This document shows positions 1 through 9,085 of a DNA stretch of 64,000 nt, in pieces. Below the pieces are notes generated by a model. That model saw only the letters and a list, made by a program, of their open reading frames with translations. It made no database searches and was not told the origin of the DNA. Numbering within the stretch: the first letter of the stretch is position 1; each line of letters begins with the position of its first letter. The stretch lies in NCBI GenBank assembly GCA_020633465.1, contig JACKDN010000033.1:21884-85883 (forward strand). Direction: 5' to 3'. The DNA is from Myxococcales bacterium (GTDB lineage Bacteria > Myxococcota_A > Bradymonadia > UBA7976 > UBA1532). Position numbers and translations under genes: made by a program.

Positions 1-839
1 CAGGCGCGGGCGGCGCGCCGGGCGCGGGCGGCGCGCCGGGCGCGGGCGGTGATCCCGGCATGGGCGGCGCGCCGGCGGCCGATCCCTACGGTCCGTCGGC
101 GCGCGTGACGCGCTTCGGGGTGCCCGCGGACGCCACCGAGGCGGCCAACTGCCCGGGCCTGGGCACGCAGGGGCAGAACTTCGCGTCGCTGCTGGCCCTG
201 CTGCAGACCGACCTGCAGGCCCTGGTCGATCGCGACGAGATGGGGCTGATCAGCGTGGTGCTGCTGCTGCAGGCCGAGGGCTTCCCGGGATCGCCCTTCG
301 ACCTGAACGTGTTCCTCGGCGACGAGGCGAACGACGGCTTCCGCATCGATCCGCGGGCCTTCGTGGGCGGCGATCCGCAGAACGGGCCGCAGGGGCGGCT
401 GACCGGCTTCACGCACGCGGACGGCACCTTCGAGGGCGGCCCGGTCACCTTCACCTACACGATGCCCATCGGCACCTCGGTGGTGGACGTGCGCTTCGAC
501 GCGTTCCGCGCCCAGGGCGACATCCGCGCCGAGGGCCAGGGCTTCGCGATGAGCGAGGCGTGGCTGGCGGGCTACCTGACCAGCGACACGGTCGAGGCGC
601 TGGTGCAGGCCTTCCGCGGCCTGTGCGCCAGCGACGATCCCCCCTCGACCTGCGCCGCGGCGGCCACGCTGCTGGACAACGAGAACGCGGCCGACGTGGT
701 CGTGGCGTTGGCCGGCGGCTACGACGCGCAGGTGACCGGCGGCGCGGACGCGGCCTGCCAGGGCGACACGTGCAACGCGATCAGCGTCTGCATCCGCGTC
801 GGCGCCGAGCCGGTCACGATCCCCGGGGTGCTGCCCTGA
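1..839 (+). CDS. Secreted/lipoprotein with Gly-Ala-rich linker, 5' end missing
   Basis: The reading frame is open at the left edge, so the start, signal peptide and lipobox lie outside the window. The first 25 or so visible codons read as a repetitive linker of the GAGGAP/GAGGDPGMGG type, the same style as in the lipoproteins at 48.6-53 kb. The linker joins a folded region of about 250 residues containing six cysteines, probably in disulfides, which suggests an exported protein. I do not recognise the family. It ends in TGA at 837-839 and overlaps the convergent gene by 26 bp. Export is inferred from the linker and cysteines. Confidence 0.75.
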   Translation, partial: GAGGAPGAGGAPGAGGDPGMGGAPAADPYGPSARVTRFGVPADATEAANCPGLGTQGQNFASLLALLQTDLQALVDRDEMGLISVVLLLQAEGFPGSPFDLNVFLGDEANDGFRIDPRAFVGGDPQNGPQGRLTGFTHADGTFEGGPVTFTYTMPIGTSVVDVRFDAFRAQGDIRAEGQGFAMSEAWLAGYLTSDTVEALVQAFRGLCASDDPPSTCAAAATLLDNENAADVVVALAGGYDAQVTGGADAACQGDTCNAISVCIRVGAEPVTIPGVLP

Positions 840-1503
840 GCATCTGCCGCCACAGCCAGTAGCCCGCGCCCACCGCGCCGACGCTGGCCGCCGGCAGGTA
901 GAGGGCGTCGGTGCCCCAGGCGTGGAAGGCGCCGCCGCCCAGGACGGCGCCCGCGCCGAACCCACCGAACAGGGCGAGATAGAGGACCACCCGCCAGCTG
1001 TCGACGCCGCGGCGTCCGATCGCCTTGCCCAGCGCGATGCCGAGGTCGGTGGCGATGCCCGTGACGTGCGTGGTGCGCACGACGGCGCCGCTGTACTGCG
1101 TCGCGATGGCGTTCTGCAGGCCGCTGGCCAGGGCGGCGGGCAGCAGGCCGAGGGCGTCGCCGCGCCCGAAGAGCTGGGCGGCGGCCACGAACAGGCCCCC
1201 CTCGAGCGCCAGCAACACGCCGTAGCGCCGGCCCAGCGCCAGCCGCGTCGAGTCGAGCACCGCACCGCTGACGGCCGCCCCGAGGACGAAGGCGAGCATC
1301 GCCCCGAGGGCCAGGGGCAGGCGCAGCGCGGGATCGGGCTCGAAGACGGTCAAGGCGACGCGGGTGGTGGTGCCGGTGACGTGGGTGGCGGTCAGGTGGC
1401 CGGGCGCCAGCAGCGTCACCGCGTTGACGAAGCCGGCCGACATCGCCAGCAGCGCGCCGCCGAAGGTGAACAGCGCGAAGTGATCCGGGCGAGCGTTGGG
1501 CAC
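814..1503 (-). CDS. DUF1275 (YoaK/UPF0700) family membrane protein
   Basis: A 229-residue protein with about six hydrophobic segments. The N-terminal pattern FTFGGALLAMSAGFVNAVTLL, the HVTGTTTRVAL stretch and the later SGLQNAIATQYSGAVVRTTHVTG motif are characteristic of DUF1275, an inner-membrane family of unknown function. The GTG start at 1503 was chosen because GGGAGG lies 5 nt upstream and the family homology starts immediately after it; the frame continues open further upstream by chance. The 3' end overlaps the convergent gene. No specific function can be given. Confidence 0.88.
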   Translation of the reverse strand: MPNARPDHFALFTFGGALLAMSAGFVNAVTLLAPGHLTATHVTGTTTRVALTVFEPDPALRLPLALGAMLAFVLGAAVSGAVLDSTRLALGRRYGVLLALEGGLFVAAAQLFGRGDALGLLPAALASGLQNAIATQYSGAVVRTTHVTGIATDLGIALGKAIGRRGVDSWRVVLYLALFGGFGAGAVLGGGAFHAWGTDALYLPAASVGAVGAGYWLWRQMLRAAPRGS

Positions 1504-1592
1504 GCGAGCCTCCCGTGCGGGCGCCGCGTGATAGCGCAGGCGAGGGTGCCGGCGCCAGCGTTCGAAGGCGCGCCCCGGCCCGCGCGGTCGAA

Positions 1593-4103
1593 TCAGCCGG
1601 CCGCGCGCGCCTCGGCCGCCGTCGCCTCGGCCTCGCGCCCCAGCGCGCGCCACTGGTGGGCCGACAGCTGCCACGCGGCGGCCGCGCGCGCCCGCCAGCC
1701 AGCGGCCTCGGCCAGCGTGGCCACGCGCTCGAGCTGGCGCGCGGTGTCCGGCTCGACCTGCTCGGCCGCCGTCAGCCCCTGCTCGGCGGCGGCCAGCGCG
1801 GCGTCCACGCCCGGCCCGTCGCCGAGCAGCGCCGCGCAGTGGGCCAGCCGCACGTCGCAGACCGCCACCTCGGCCCCCTGCCCCATCGCCCCGAAGCGCG
1901 CCCGCGCCTGGTCCAGCTGCGCGCGGGCGTCGGCGGCGGCCCCCCGCTCGAGCATCACCTGCGCGCGGTTGGCCTGCGCGTACACCGCGTTGCCGGCGCC
2001 GATGGCCGTCCAGCGGGCCAGCGCCCGCTCGTAGGCGGCCTCGGCCCCGTCGAGATCGCCCGCCGCGCGCAACAGATCCCCGCGCTGGTTGTGGCAGGCG
2101 GCGGCGAGGCCGCGCGCGCCGACCTCTTCGAACAGCGCCAGGCCGCGCTCGGTGTGGCGCAGGGCGGCCTCGGCGTCGCCCTGCACCTCGGCCAGCCGGC
2201 TGAGCCAATAGGCGCACCGGCCCGCCGCGCCGCGATCGCCCCGGCGCGTGGCCGCCTGCTCGGCCCGCGCCAGCAGCGGCGCGGCCCGCCCGACGTCGCC
2301 CTGGTTGACGTAGGCGGCGCCGACCGCCAGCGCGCAGCGCGCCGCGCGCTCGTCGTCTCCCATGGCCTCGGCCAGCCGCAAGCCCTCGGCGACCCGCGCC
2401 CGTGCCTCGCCGATGTCGCCCCGCTGCAGCAGCAGCTCGGCCGCCGTGTGCCGGGCGTCCACCGCGACCCCGGGCCAGCCGTGCGTCGCGGCGCCCTGCG
2501 CCGCCCGATCGCAGAGCGCGAGCCCCGCCGAGAGGTCGCCCGACAACCCCGCGATGCGGGCGCGCAGCACCCACGCCGCCCCGCGCTGCGCGACGTCGGC
2601 GCCGGCCGACGCGTCGGCCAGCGCGGCCTCGGCCGAGTCGACCTGGGCGGCGGCGCCCGGGAAGTCGCCCTCGTCCAGGCGCTCGACCGCCGCGTCCAGC
2701 AGGGGGCCCACGGCCTCGCCGGGACGGCCCGCCCCGCGCAGGTGGGCGCCGAGGCGTTCGGCGCCACGCGGGACGGCCCGATCGGCCAGCATCGCGGCGC
2801 AGGCCGCGTGATGCGCCGCGAGGCGGCCGGCCGCGGCGGCGCGGTCGCGCAGCGCGGCGCGCAAGGTCTCGTGGGCGAAGCCCCAGCGGTCCGCCGGCTC
2901 GAGGGCGCCCGCCGCCTGCGCCAGGCCCTGATCCAGCATCGCCTCGAGCAGATCGCCGGCCGGGCGCAGGCGGCCCTCGGCGCAGGCGCCCAGCCACTCG
3001 GCGCCGTCGACCTCGCGGCCCAGCACCGCCGCCAGCTCGAGGGCGTGCCCGTCGTCGGCCCGACGCCCGGTGAGCAGCCGCTCGACGCGGCGCGCCCACA
3101 CCACCGCCAGGGCGTCGTCCAGCTCGCCGAGGGCCGCCGGATCGGTCAGGCGGTAGCCCGCCGCGCCGGGCACCAACAGGCCGCGCTCGACCCAGTCGCC
3201 CAACAGCTGGGCCACCCGCAGAGGGTTGCCCTCGGTGCGCCGGTCGACGGCCTCGGCGAGGCTGGGCTCGACGCCGAGCGCCACCCGCACCAGCGCCGGC
3301 CGGGCGGCCTCGGGCAGCGGGCCGATGTCCAGCACGTCGACCGCGTCGCGGGCGGCCAAGGCGGTCAGGCGGGCGGACTCGGCGGGCGGCGCCTCGTCGG
3401 GGCGCGCGGTCAGCACCACCAGCACCGGGGCGGCGCGGGCCGGCTGCGCCTCGAGCAGGTGCGCCGTGAAGTCGAGCGCCTCGCGACCGTGGTGGACGTC
3501 GTCCAGCCACAGCAGCACCGGACGCTCGGCGGCCAGGCGACCCAGCCAGCGCTCGACGGTGAGGTAGCGCTCGGCCGGGCTGGCGAAGCGCAGGCGGGCG
3601 GTGGCGCGCTCGGCGCCCAGGGCGGGCCGCACCAGCTCGGCCAGCGCGAGGGCCTCGCCGGCGTCGAGGCAGCCGAGGCGCGCGAGGTGCGCGCGCGCCC
3701 GGGTGACCACCTCGGGGCGCGGCAGGTCGACGCAGCGCAGGGTGCGCTCGACCATCGCGCCCAGGCCCAACGCCGGGCCGGCGACGGGGCCGTGCAGGGC
3801 GCGCAGGGGCGTCGCGGCGCCCGCCGCGTGGGCGTGCTCGCCCAGCCACTCGGCGAGGCGGCTCTTGCCCAGCCCCGCCGGCCCGGTCAGCAGGACCGCC
3901 CGCGCCCGGCCGGCGCTGGCGACGCCCCGCAGGGCCGACCACAGGGCGTCGCGCTCGGCCTCGCGATCGACCAGGGGCACCGCGCGCAGCCCGAAGAGGC
4001 CGAGGCCCACGCCGCGCAGGGGCGCGCGCGGCCGCGGCGGCCTGCAGGGGGCGCCACCGGGAGGGCACAGGGGGGCCGGGGCAGGCGCGGGCGACCTCTT
4101 CAC
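1593..4103 (-). CDS. AAA/STAND-type ATPase with TPR repeats (C-terminal part of a split kinase-ATPase regulator)
   Basis: An 836-codon frame with a P-loop (LLTGPAGLGKSRLAEWL, about residues 70-86), a Walker B-like LLWLDDVHHG and a long alpha-helical tail with many TPR-like units. This is the ATPase-TPR half of the PknK/AfsR-like proteins common in myxobacteria, where one polypeptide carries an N-terminal Ser/Thr kinase. The conserved lead-in GLFGLRAVPLVDREAER begins about 35 codons in. No good ribosome-binding site precedes the GTG at 4103, and the kinase domain lies directly upstream in a different frame, so it was probably one gene, 1593-5232, with a one-base frame change near 4.02-4.10 kb. 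The alternative is two separately translated, overlapping proteins. Confidence 0.8.
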   Translation of the reverse strand: MKRSPAPAPAPLCPPGGAPCRPPRPRAPLRGVGLGLFGLRAVPLVDREAERDALWSALRGVASAGRARAVLLTGPAGLGKSRLAEWLGEHAHAAGAATPLRALHGPVAGPALGLGAMVERTLRCVDLPRPEVVTRARAHLARLGCLDAGEALALAELVRPALGAERATARLRFASPAERYLTVERWLGRLAAERPVLLWLDDVHHGREALDFTAHLLEAQPARAAPVLVVLTARPDEAPPAESARLTALAARDAVDVLDIGPLPEAARPALVRVALGVEPSLAEAVDRRTEGNPLRVAQLLGDWVERGLLVPGAAGYRLTDPAALGELDDALAVVWARRVERLLTGRRADDGHALELAAVLGREVDGAEWLGACAEGRLRPAGDLLEAMLDQGLAQAAGALEPADRWGFAHETLRAALRDRAAAAGRLAAHHAACAAMLADRAVPRGAERLGAHLRGAGRPGEAVGPLLDAAVERLDEGDFPGAAAQVDSAEAALADASAGADVAQRGAAWVLRARIAGLSGDLSAGLALCDRAAQGAATHGWPGVAVDARHTAAELLLQRGDIGEARARVAEGLRLAEAMGDDERAARCALAVGAAYVNQGDVGRAAPLLARAEQAATRRGDRGAAGRCAYWLSRLAEVQGDAEAALRHTERGLALFEEVGARGLAAACHNQRGDLLRAAGDLDGAEAAYERALARWTAIGAGNAVYAQANRAQVMLERGAAADARAQLDQARARFGAMGQGAEVAVCDVRLAHCAALLGDGPGVDAALAAAEQGLTAAEQVEPDTARQLERVATLAEAAGWRARAAAAWQLSAHQWRALGREAEATAAEARAAG

Positions 4104-5232
4104 CGGACGCCGCGACGCCCACCGCGGCGGCCGGCGCGTCCGCCGCGTCCGTGGCCCAGCGGCTCTCGGCCGGCGCGGCCAACGTGGCGTCGGTGGCTGG
4201 ATCGACGCCGGCTTCGGGCGTGGGCGCGGCCGGCAGCGAGGGCTCGGGCGTGGTCGCGATCAGCGTGGCCGCGACGCCGAGCTCGGTGGTGCCGCCGCCG
4301 GCGGCGGGCAGCGTGGGATCGGTCGCGTCGACCGGCGACGACCGCAGCGTGGCGGCCGGTGGACGGACGGCCTCGCCCAGGCGGCGCAGGGCGAAGGCCG
4401 CGTCGGCCGCGCGGCGGCAGCGACGATCGGGATCCTTGACCAGCAGGGCGCGAATCCAGGCGTCCAGCTCGAGCGGCACGGCGACCGTGGGCACCAGGGG
4501 CGGCGCGGGCTCGCTCATCTGCGCCGCGACCGACGCCGCCGGCGTGTCGCGGGCGAAGGGCGAGGCGCCGCACACCAGGGCGTAGGCGAGGCAGCCGACG
4601 GCGTAGAGGTCGGTCCAGGGTCCCAGATCCCGCCAGCCGCCCAGCACCTGCTCGGGGGCCATGTACGCGGGCGTGCCGGCGGCGGCGAAGGCCACCTCGC
4701 CGTCCCCCCCGTCGAGCGCGGCGTCGGCGGCGAAGGCGAGGCCGAAGTCGGTCAGCTGCAGGCGCTGCGGGTGCCCGCCCCAGAGGACGTTCTCGGGCTT
4801 CAGATCGCGATGGACGACGCCGCGGGCGTGGGCGTGCGCCAGGGCCGACAGCAGCGCCAGCAGGATGCCACGGGCCTCGTCCCACGGGGTGACGCCCAGG
4901 CGCGGGGTCAGGCTGCCGCCGTCGAGCAGATCCATCACCAGGTACGGGCTGCCGACGGCCAGGCCGGCGCGATCGGCGTCGGGCGGCGTGACGCGCCCGA
5001 AGTCGTGCACCGCGACGATGCCCGGGTGGCTCAGGCGGGCGATGGCGCGCACCTCGGCGGCGAAGGCGGCCCGAAAGCGTGGGTTGGCGGCGTGCGCGGT
5101 GGTGACCAGCTTGACGGCCACCGGCGCGCCGCTGGCCGCGTGGCGCGCGGCCCACACCTCGCCCATCCCGCCCCGACCGACGGGCGCCTCGAGGGTGAAC
5201 GCGCCGAGCGGCGCCGGGGTCGAGGGCGGCAT
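4040..5232 (-). CDS. Ser/Thr protein kinase domain (N-terminal part of the split regulator)
   Basis: Starts at ATG 5232. It shows all the main Hanks motifs: glycine loop VGRGGMGEVW, ATP lysine K41 (VAVKLV), catalytic VVHRDLKPENVL with D143, LTDFGLA and MAPEQ. After the catalytic domain (about residues 10-330) comes a Pro/Ala/Thr-rich linker. In this frame the linker passes into low-complexity sequence with no stop, while the expected ATPase continues one base out of frame from about 4.1 kb. Runs of five and six G at 4047-4051 and 4070-4075 are the likeliest indel sites. The 3' limit given is approximate. The gene is divergent from the PYP operon, 138 bp away; cross-regulation is only a possibility. 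Confidence 0.8.
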
Positions 5233-5373
5233 GGGCGGATGATGCCGGAGGGGGCGCCCGCGGACCAAGCGCGACGTCGCGGCCCCTGGGTCAGCGACGC
5301 CCCCGTCCTCAACCGTCGGCCCACTTCGCGCGTAGGAAAGCGGCGCAGGCACCCCGAGCAGACGGAGACGATG

Positions 5374-5733
5374 ATGGACTTCGGCGATCCCGAGCTGGCC
5401 GCCACGCTCGACGCGGCGGACGCCGCCGAGCTGGACGCGCTGCCCTTCGGCGTGGTGGCGATGGACGCGACCTTCGTGGTCGTCGCGTACAACCGCGCCG
5501 AGAGCGCGCTGTCGGGGCTCAGCCCCGAGCGCGTGGTGGGCCGGAACTTCTTCTCCGAGGTGGCGCCCTGCACGGCCAACGCGATGGTGGCGGGGCGCTT
5601 CGACGCGCCGGGCGCGCTCGACGTCGAGGTGCCCTACGTGTTCGCGCTGCGCATGCGACCCACGCCGGTCACCTTGCGGCTGATGCGCAGCCCCGGCGGC
5701 GAGCGCCAGTACCTGGCGGTGCAGCGGCGATGA
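5374..5733 (+). CDS. pyp: Photoactive yellow protein (PYP) homologue
   Basis: A 119-residue single PAS domain, close to the 125 residues of classical PYP. Against Halorhodospira PYP (from memory) the key features line up with a constant offset of three: C66 in VAPCT matches the chromophore cysteine C69, Y39 matches Y42 and E43 matches E46. S47 replaces T50 and L49 replaces R52. M94 in RMRPTPV matches M100. GVVAMD, VGRNFF and the start MDFGDPELAATL also match. ATG 5374 is preferred over 5371 because GGAG at 5364-5367 then lies 6 nt upstream. PYP carries a p-coumaroyl thioester and responds to blue light. No tyrosine ammonia-lyase or coumaroyl-CoA ligase gene is in the window, so chromophore supply is unknown. 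The stop overlaps the next start as ATGA. Confidence 0.9.
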   Translation: MDFGDPELAATLDAADAAELDALPFGVVAMDATFVVVAYNRAESALSGLSPERVVGRNFFSEVAPCTANAMVAGRFDAPGALDVEVPYVFALRMRPTPVTLRLMRSPGGERQYLAVQRR

Positions 5734-7004
5734 GCGCGCTGGCCGAGGCGACGCCCGCGGCGGACGAGGATCTGCTCGAGTTCCTGTACCTGTGCCCGAT
5801 GGCGGTGCTGCAGCTGGGGCCCCGGGGCGAGATCGAGATGGTCAACCCCGCGGGCATGCGGCTGCTGATGCCGCTGGCGGCCGCCGCCGGGTTCGAGAAC
5901 CTGTTCGATCTGCTCGAGCCCTACGCGGGCCCGCTGCGGCGGCAGCACGCCGACCTCGTCGCCGAGCGCGGCACCGTCTGCGAGGATCAGCGCGTCGAGG
6001 TGGGCGCGGTGGCGGGCCACGCGCTGCCGCTGGTGATGGCGTTGACGTTGGTGAAGATCTCGCCGGCGCGCTCGATGGCGGTCCTGGCGGACGTCTCGCG
6101 CTCGGTGTGGATGGAGCGCCGCGCGGCCGAGGCCGAGAACCAGGTGCGCGCGATGATCGAAGGCATCCGGGAGTATGCGCTGCTGGGGCTCGATCCCACC
6201 GGGTTCATCCAGTCGTGGAACGCGTCGGCCCAGCGGCTGTTCGGCTTCGACGAGGCCGAGGTGGTGGGCCAGCCGATGTCGACGCTGCTGAGCGAAGACA
6301 GCGGCAGCGGGGCGGTGGTCGAGGCGCTCGACCGCGGCTGGAGCGAGCTCGAGGGGCGGTGGCGGCGCAAGGACGGCGCCGACTTCCGCGCGCACGGGCT
6401 GTTGAGCCCCACCGCGGCCCAGGCGGACGACGCGCGGGGCGTGACGCTGGTGATCAAGGATCTGTCCGGGCAGGACCGGCTGCGCGATCTGGCGACGCTG
6501 GCCGAGACCGATCCGCTGACCGGCGTGGCGAACCGCCGGGGGTTGGCTGCGCGCGGCCGGGTGGCCCTCGAGCGAGCGCGCGCGGCGGGCCAGCCGGTGT
6601 CGGTCGTGCAGCTCGACGCCGACCACTTCAAGCGCGTCAACGACACCTACGGGCACCCCGCGGGGGACGCGGTGCTGCGCGCGCTGGCCGAGGCCTGCGC
6701 CGGGCAGGTGCGCGACGGCGATGTGGTGGCGCGCCTGGGCGGCGAGGAGTTCGGGCTGCTGCTGCCCGGCGCCGACCGCGCGACGGCGCTGGGCGTGGCC
6801 GAGCGGGTGCGCCTGGCGGTCGAGGCGTCGGTCGTGACGCACGGCGGCGACTCGATCCGCTATACGATCAGCCTGGGCGTGGCCGAGCTGGAGCCCGGCG
6901 AGCCGATCGACGCAGCGCTGCAACGGGCCGACGCGGCGCTGTATCGAGCCAAGCAGGGGGGCCGCAACCGGGTGGCGGCCGCCGCAGAGCGAGGAGGAGG
7001 ATGA
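5730..7004 (+). CDS. PAS-PAS-GGDEF diguanylate cyclase
   Basis: 424 residues. An N-terminal PAS domain spans about residues 10-130 and a second, standard PAS domain about 135-250 (LLGLDPTGFIQSWNASAQRLFGF). The GGDEF domain is at about 260-415. The active-site motif is GGEEF (337-341) and an intact allosteric RxxD site (R328, D331) sits five residues before it, so it should make c-di-GMP with product inhibition. TDPLTGVANRR and DADHFKRVNDTYGHPAGD are typical. There are no membrane segments, so it is cytosolic. The start overlaps the PYP stop and its own stop overlaps the next start (ATGA both times), indicating translational coupling. A light-dependent input through the PYP protein is an inference from the operon. 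Confidence 0.93.
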   Translation: MSALAEATPAADEDLLEFLYLCPMAVLQLGPRGEIEMVNPAGMRLLMPLAAAAGFENLFDLLEPYAGPLRRQHADLVAERGTVCEDQRVEVGAVAGHALPLVMALTLVKISPARSMAVLADVSRSVWMERRAAEAENQVRAMIEGIREYALLGLDPTGFIQSWNASAQRLFGFDEAEVVGQPMSTLLSEDSGSGAVVEALDRGWSELEGRWRRKDGADFRAHGLLSPTAAQADDARGVTLVIKDLSGQDRLRDLATLAETDPLTGVANRRGLAARGRVALERARAAGQPVSVVQLDADHFKRVNDTYGHPAGDAVLRALAEACAGQVRDGDVVARLGGEEFGLLLPGADRATALGVAERVRLAVEASVVTHGGDSIRYTISLGVAELEPGEPIDAALQRADAALYRAKQGGRNRVAAAAERGGG

Positions 7005-8086
7005 TCGTGCACGACGCGACGTCGCGACCTGGGGCGACAGCGCCGTCGGCGCTCGGCTTTCTCGACCGGCTGCTCGACTCGCTGCCGGTCGGGGTCATCG
7101 TGCTCGACGAGGCCGGGCGCGTGGTCAACTTCAACCGCTACGAGGAGCGCCTCGCGCGGCGCGCGCGCCGCGACGTCATCGGTCGCCGGTTCTTCGCCGA
7201 GGTGGCGCCGTGCATGCGGGTGGAGAAGCTCGAGCAGACCTTCGAGGAGGGGATGCGGACCGGGCGGCTGGAGGTCGATCTCGAGTTCGCCTTCCCCCTG
7301 CCCTACCTCGAGGAGCCCCGCGACGTGCACCTGCGGCTGCGCAGCTTCCGCAACGACAGCCAGCTGTTCGGGTGCATCCTGGTCGAGGACGTCTCGGAGC
7401 GCCGGGCGCTGGAGCGGATGCGCGAGACGCTGTCCGAGCTGCTGGTGCACGACCTGAAGAACCCGCTGACCGCGGTGACGGCGAACCTGAGCTTCCTGGG
7501 CGATCTGGGGACGCCGCCGGGGACGACCGCCGCGGAGTTCCAGGAGGCCATCGCGGACGCGATGGAGGCCAGCGAGCGCTTGCACCGCATGGTGGGCACC
7601 CTGCTGGACGTCAGCCGCCTGGAGACGGGTGATCTGCCGACGCATCGGCGCGACGCCGACCTGCGCGGCCTGGTGACGGCGGTGGTGGAGCAGGCGCGGG
7701 CGGCGGCGCGCGGGCGAGGCGTCGAGGTGCTGGCCGAGGTGCCCGAGGCGCCCGTGCGGGCGTCGGTCGATCCGGAGCTGATGCAGCGCGCGGTCGACAA
7801 CCTGGTCGACAACGCGCTGCGCTTCACCCCGCCGGGCAAGCGCGTGGTCGTGCGGGCGGCGCGCGTCGACGGCGGCGTGGCCCTCGAAGGCAGCGGCGTG
7901 CCCGAGGCGCTGCGCGCCCGGATCTTCGACAAGTACTCCACGACGCGGGACGGCGGCGCGCGCGCCTTCAACCGCGGCCTGGGGCTGACCTTCGTGCAGC
8001 TCGCGGCGCGCGCGCACGGCGGCGAGGTGAGCGTCGAGTGTCCGCCGGCCGGCGGCACCGTCTTCCAGATCGCGCTGCCCGGCTGA
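7001..8086 (+). CDS. Histidine kinase with N-terminal PYP-like PAS domain
   Basis: 361 residues. The N-terminal domain (about 17-140) resembles PYP: FFAEVAPCM places C71 at the chromophore cysteine, F44 replaces Y42 and E48 matches E46 with a constant offset of two. A HisKA domain follows with LLVHDLKNPL (phospho-acceptor H150), then an N-box RAVDNLVDNALRF and a G2 region RGLGLTF. The G1 box, normally DxGxG, reads L295-E-G-S-G, so the invariant Asp that contacts the adenine of ATP is missing and catalysis may be weak or lost. No response regulator is adjacent. The start overlaps the cyclase stop (ATGA). A convergent ankyrin gene follows 6 bp later. Confidence 0.9.
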   Translation: MIVHDATSRPGATAPSALGFLDRLLDSLPVGVIVLDEAGRVVNFNRYEERLARRARRDVIGRRFFAEVAPCMRVEKLEQTFEEGMRTGRLEVDLEFAFPLPYLEEPRDVHLRLRSFRNDSQLFGCILVEDVSERRALERMRETLSELLVHDLKNPLTAVTANLSFLGDLGTPPGTTAAEFQEAIADAMEASERLHRMVGTLLDVSRLETGDLPTHRRDADLRGLVTAVVEQARAAARGRGVEVLAEVPEAPVRASVDPELMQRAVDNLVDNALRFTPPGKRVVVRAARVDGGVALEGSGVPEALRARIFDKYSTTRDGGARAFNRGLGLTFVQLAARAHGGEVSVECPPAGGTVFQIALPG

Positions 8087-8092
8087 TCGTCG

Positions 8093-9085
8093 CTACTCCT
8101 CGGCCGCGGGCGTCGGCCCGGCGGGTACGGGCGCGCCGGCCTCGACCAGCAGGCGCTCGACGGTCGGGCCGAGGCCGTCGTCGCGGCGCCGCGCGTAATC
8201 GACGATGGGCAGGGCGAAGTAGCCGGTCGCCGGGCGGCCGTCGACGTCCAAGGGCGGCGCGGCGGGATCCGCGCCGGCCGCCAGGAGGGCGCGCACCACC
8301 TCGACGGGGCCGGCGGCGGCGGCCAGCCGCAGCGCGGCGTGCAGGCGCGCGGGCGAGGGCTTGGTGCGCAGCAGCGCCGCGACGGCCTCCGGGTGGCGGA
8401 TGGCCGCGGTCCAGACGGTCTGCCGGCGCGCGTCCTGCTGCTCGGCGTCGGCGCCGGCCTCGAGCAGCGCGGCGAAGGTGGCGGGCTGCCCGACGGCGCG
8501 CATCAACGGGGTGACCCCCTCGATGTCGGTCTGATCGACCGCCGCGCCCGCGTCCAGCAGCACCAGCGTCGTCGCCAGGTCGCCGCGCCACGCCGCCACC
8601 AGCAGGGGCGGGCGGCCGTGGTGGCCGGCCTGATCGGGATCCGCGCCGGCGGCCAGCTGGGCGGCCGCGGCGGCCGGATCGCCCGCGGCCACGGCGAGGT
8701 GGAGCGGATCGGTGAAGGCCGCCGCGAAGCCACCCAGGACGCGGGTCTCGACCCCGCCGGGGGGCCGCCGCGTGGTGCGGAAGTCGGCGCGGACGCCCGC
8801 GGCGTCCACCGCGCGCAGCTCGACCACCTGCAGCAGGCTCGGGCTCAGCAGGCGCGCCAGCTCGCCGCCGACCGACACCGCGCGCTCGCTGGGCGCCGAA
8901 GGCAGCGTCGAGGCCAGGCCGGGCGCGCTCTGCACGCGCACGCCGTCCCCGTCGGGCGCGAGGGACAGCAGGGTGCGTTCGAACCAGCGCTGCACGCCCG
9001 CGGCGTCGGCGTCGACCTGCGCGTGGGCGGACAGCGCGACGAACAGCGACGTCAGGGCGAGGGCGGCGCGCATGGCGCGCAGCAT
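8093..9085 (-). CDS. Exported ankyrin-repeat protein
   Basis: 330 residues from ATG 9085, with ATG 9073 as an alternative. Both give a signal peptide ending ...FVALSAHAQ, so the protein is probably periplasmic. Residues about 130-310 contain four to five ankyrin repeats, with GADPDQAGHHGRPPLLVAAWRG, GAAVDQTDIEGVTPLMRAV and GADAEQQDARRQTVWTAA visible. The N-terminal 100 residues are not recognised. Neither start has a strong ribosome-binding site. Ankyrin repeats mediate protein binding; the partner is unknown. It is convergent with the histidine kinase gene. Confidence 0.85.
   Translation of the reverse strand: MLRAMRAALALTSLFVALSAHAQVDADAAGVQRWFERTLLSLAPDGDGVRVQSAPGLASTLPSAPSERAVSVGGELARLLSPSLLQVVELRAVDAAGVRADFRTTRRPPGGVETRVLGGFAAAFTDPLHLAVAAGDPAAAAAQLAAGADPDQAGHHGRPPLLVAAWRGDLATTLVLLDAGAAVDQTDIEGVTPLMRAVGQPATFAALLEAGADAEQQDARRQTVWTAAIRHPEAVAALLRTKPSPARLHAALRLAAAAGPVEVVRALLAAGADPAAPPLDVDGRPATGYFALPIVDYARRRDDGLGPTVERLLVEAGAPVPAGPTPAAEE

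Noticed and set aside
1515..4439. Long plus-strand open frame opposite the ATPase gene
   Set aside because: Arg/Gln/His-rich low-complexity translation with no domain; it is the antisense shadow of the ATPase gene.
814..5352. A single 1512-codon open frame on the minus strand
   Set aside because: It joins the kinase domain to the DUF1275 protein through thousands of bases read in the wrong frame. The ATPase-TPR protein occupies the middle in another frame, so this is chance absence of stops in GC-rich DNA.
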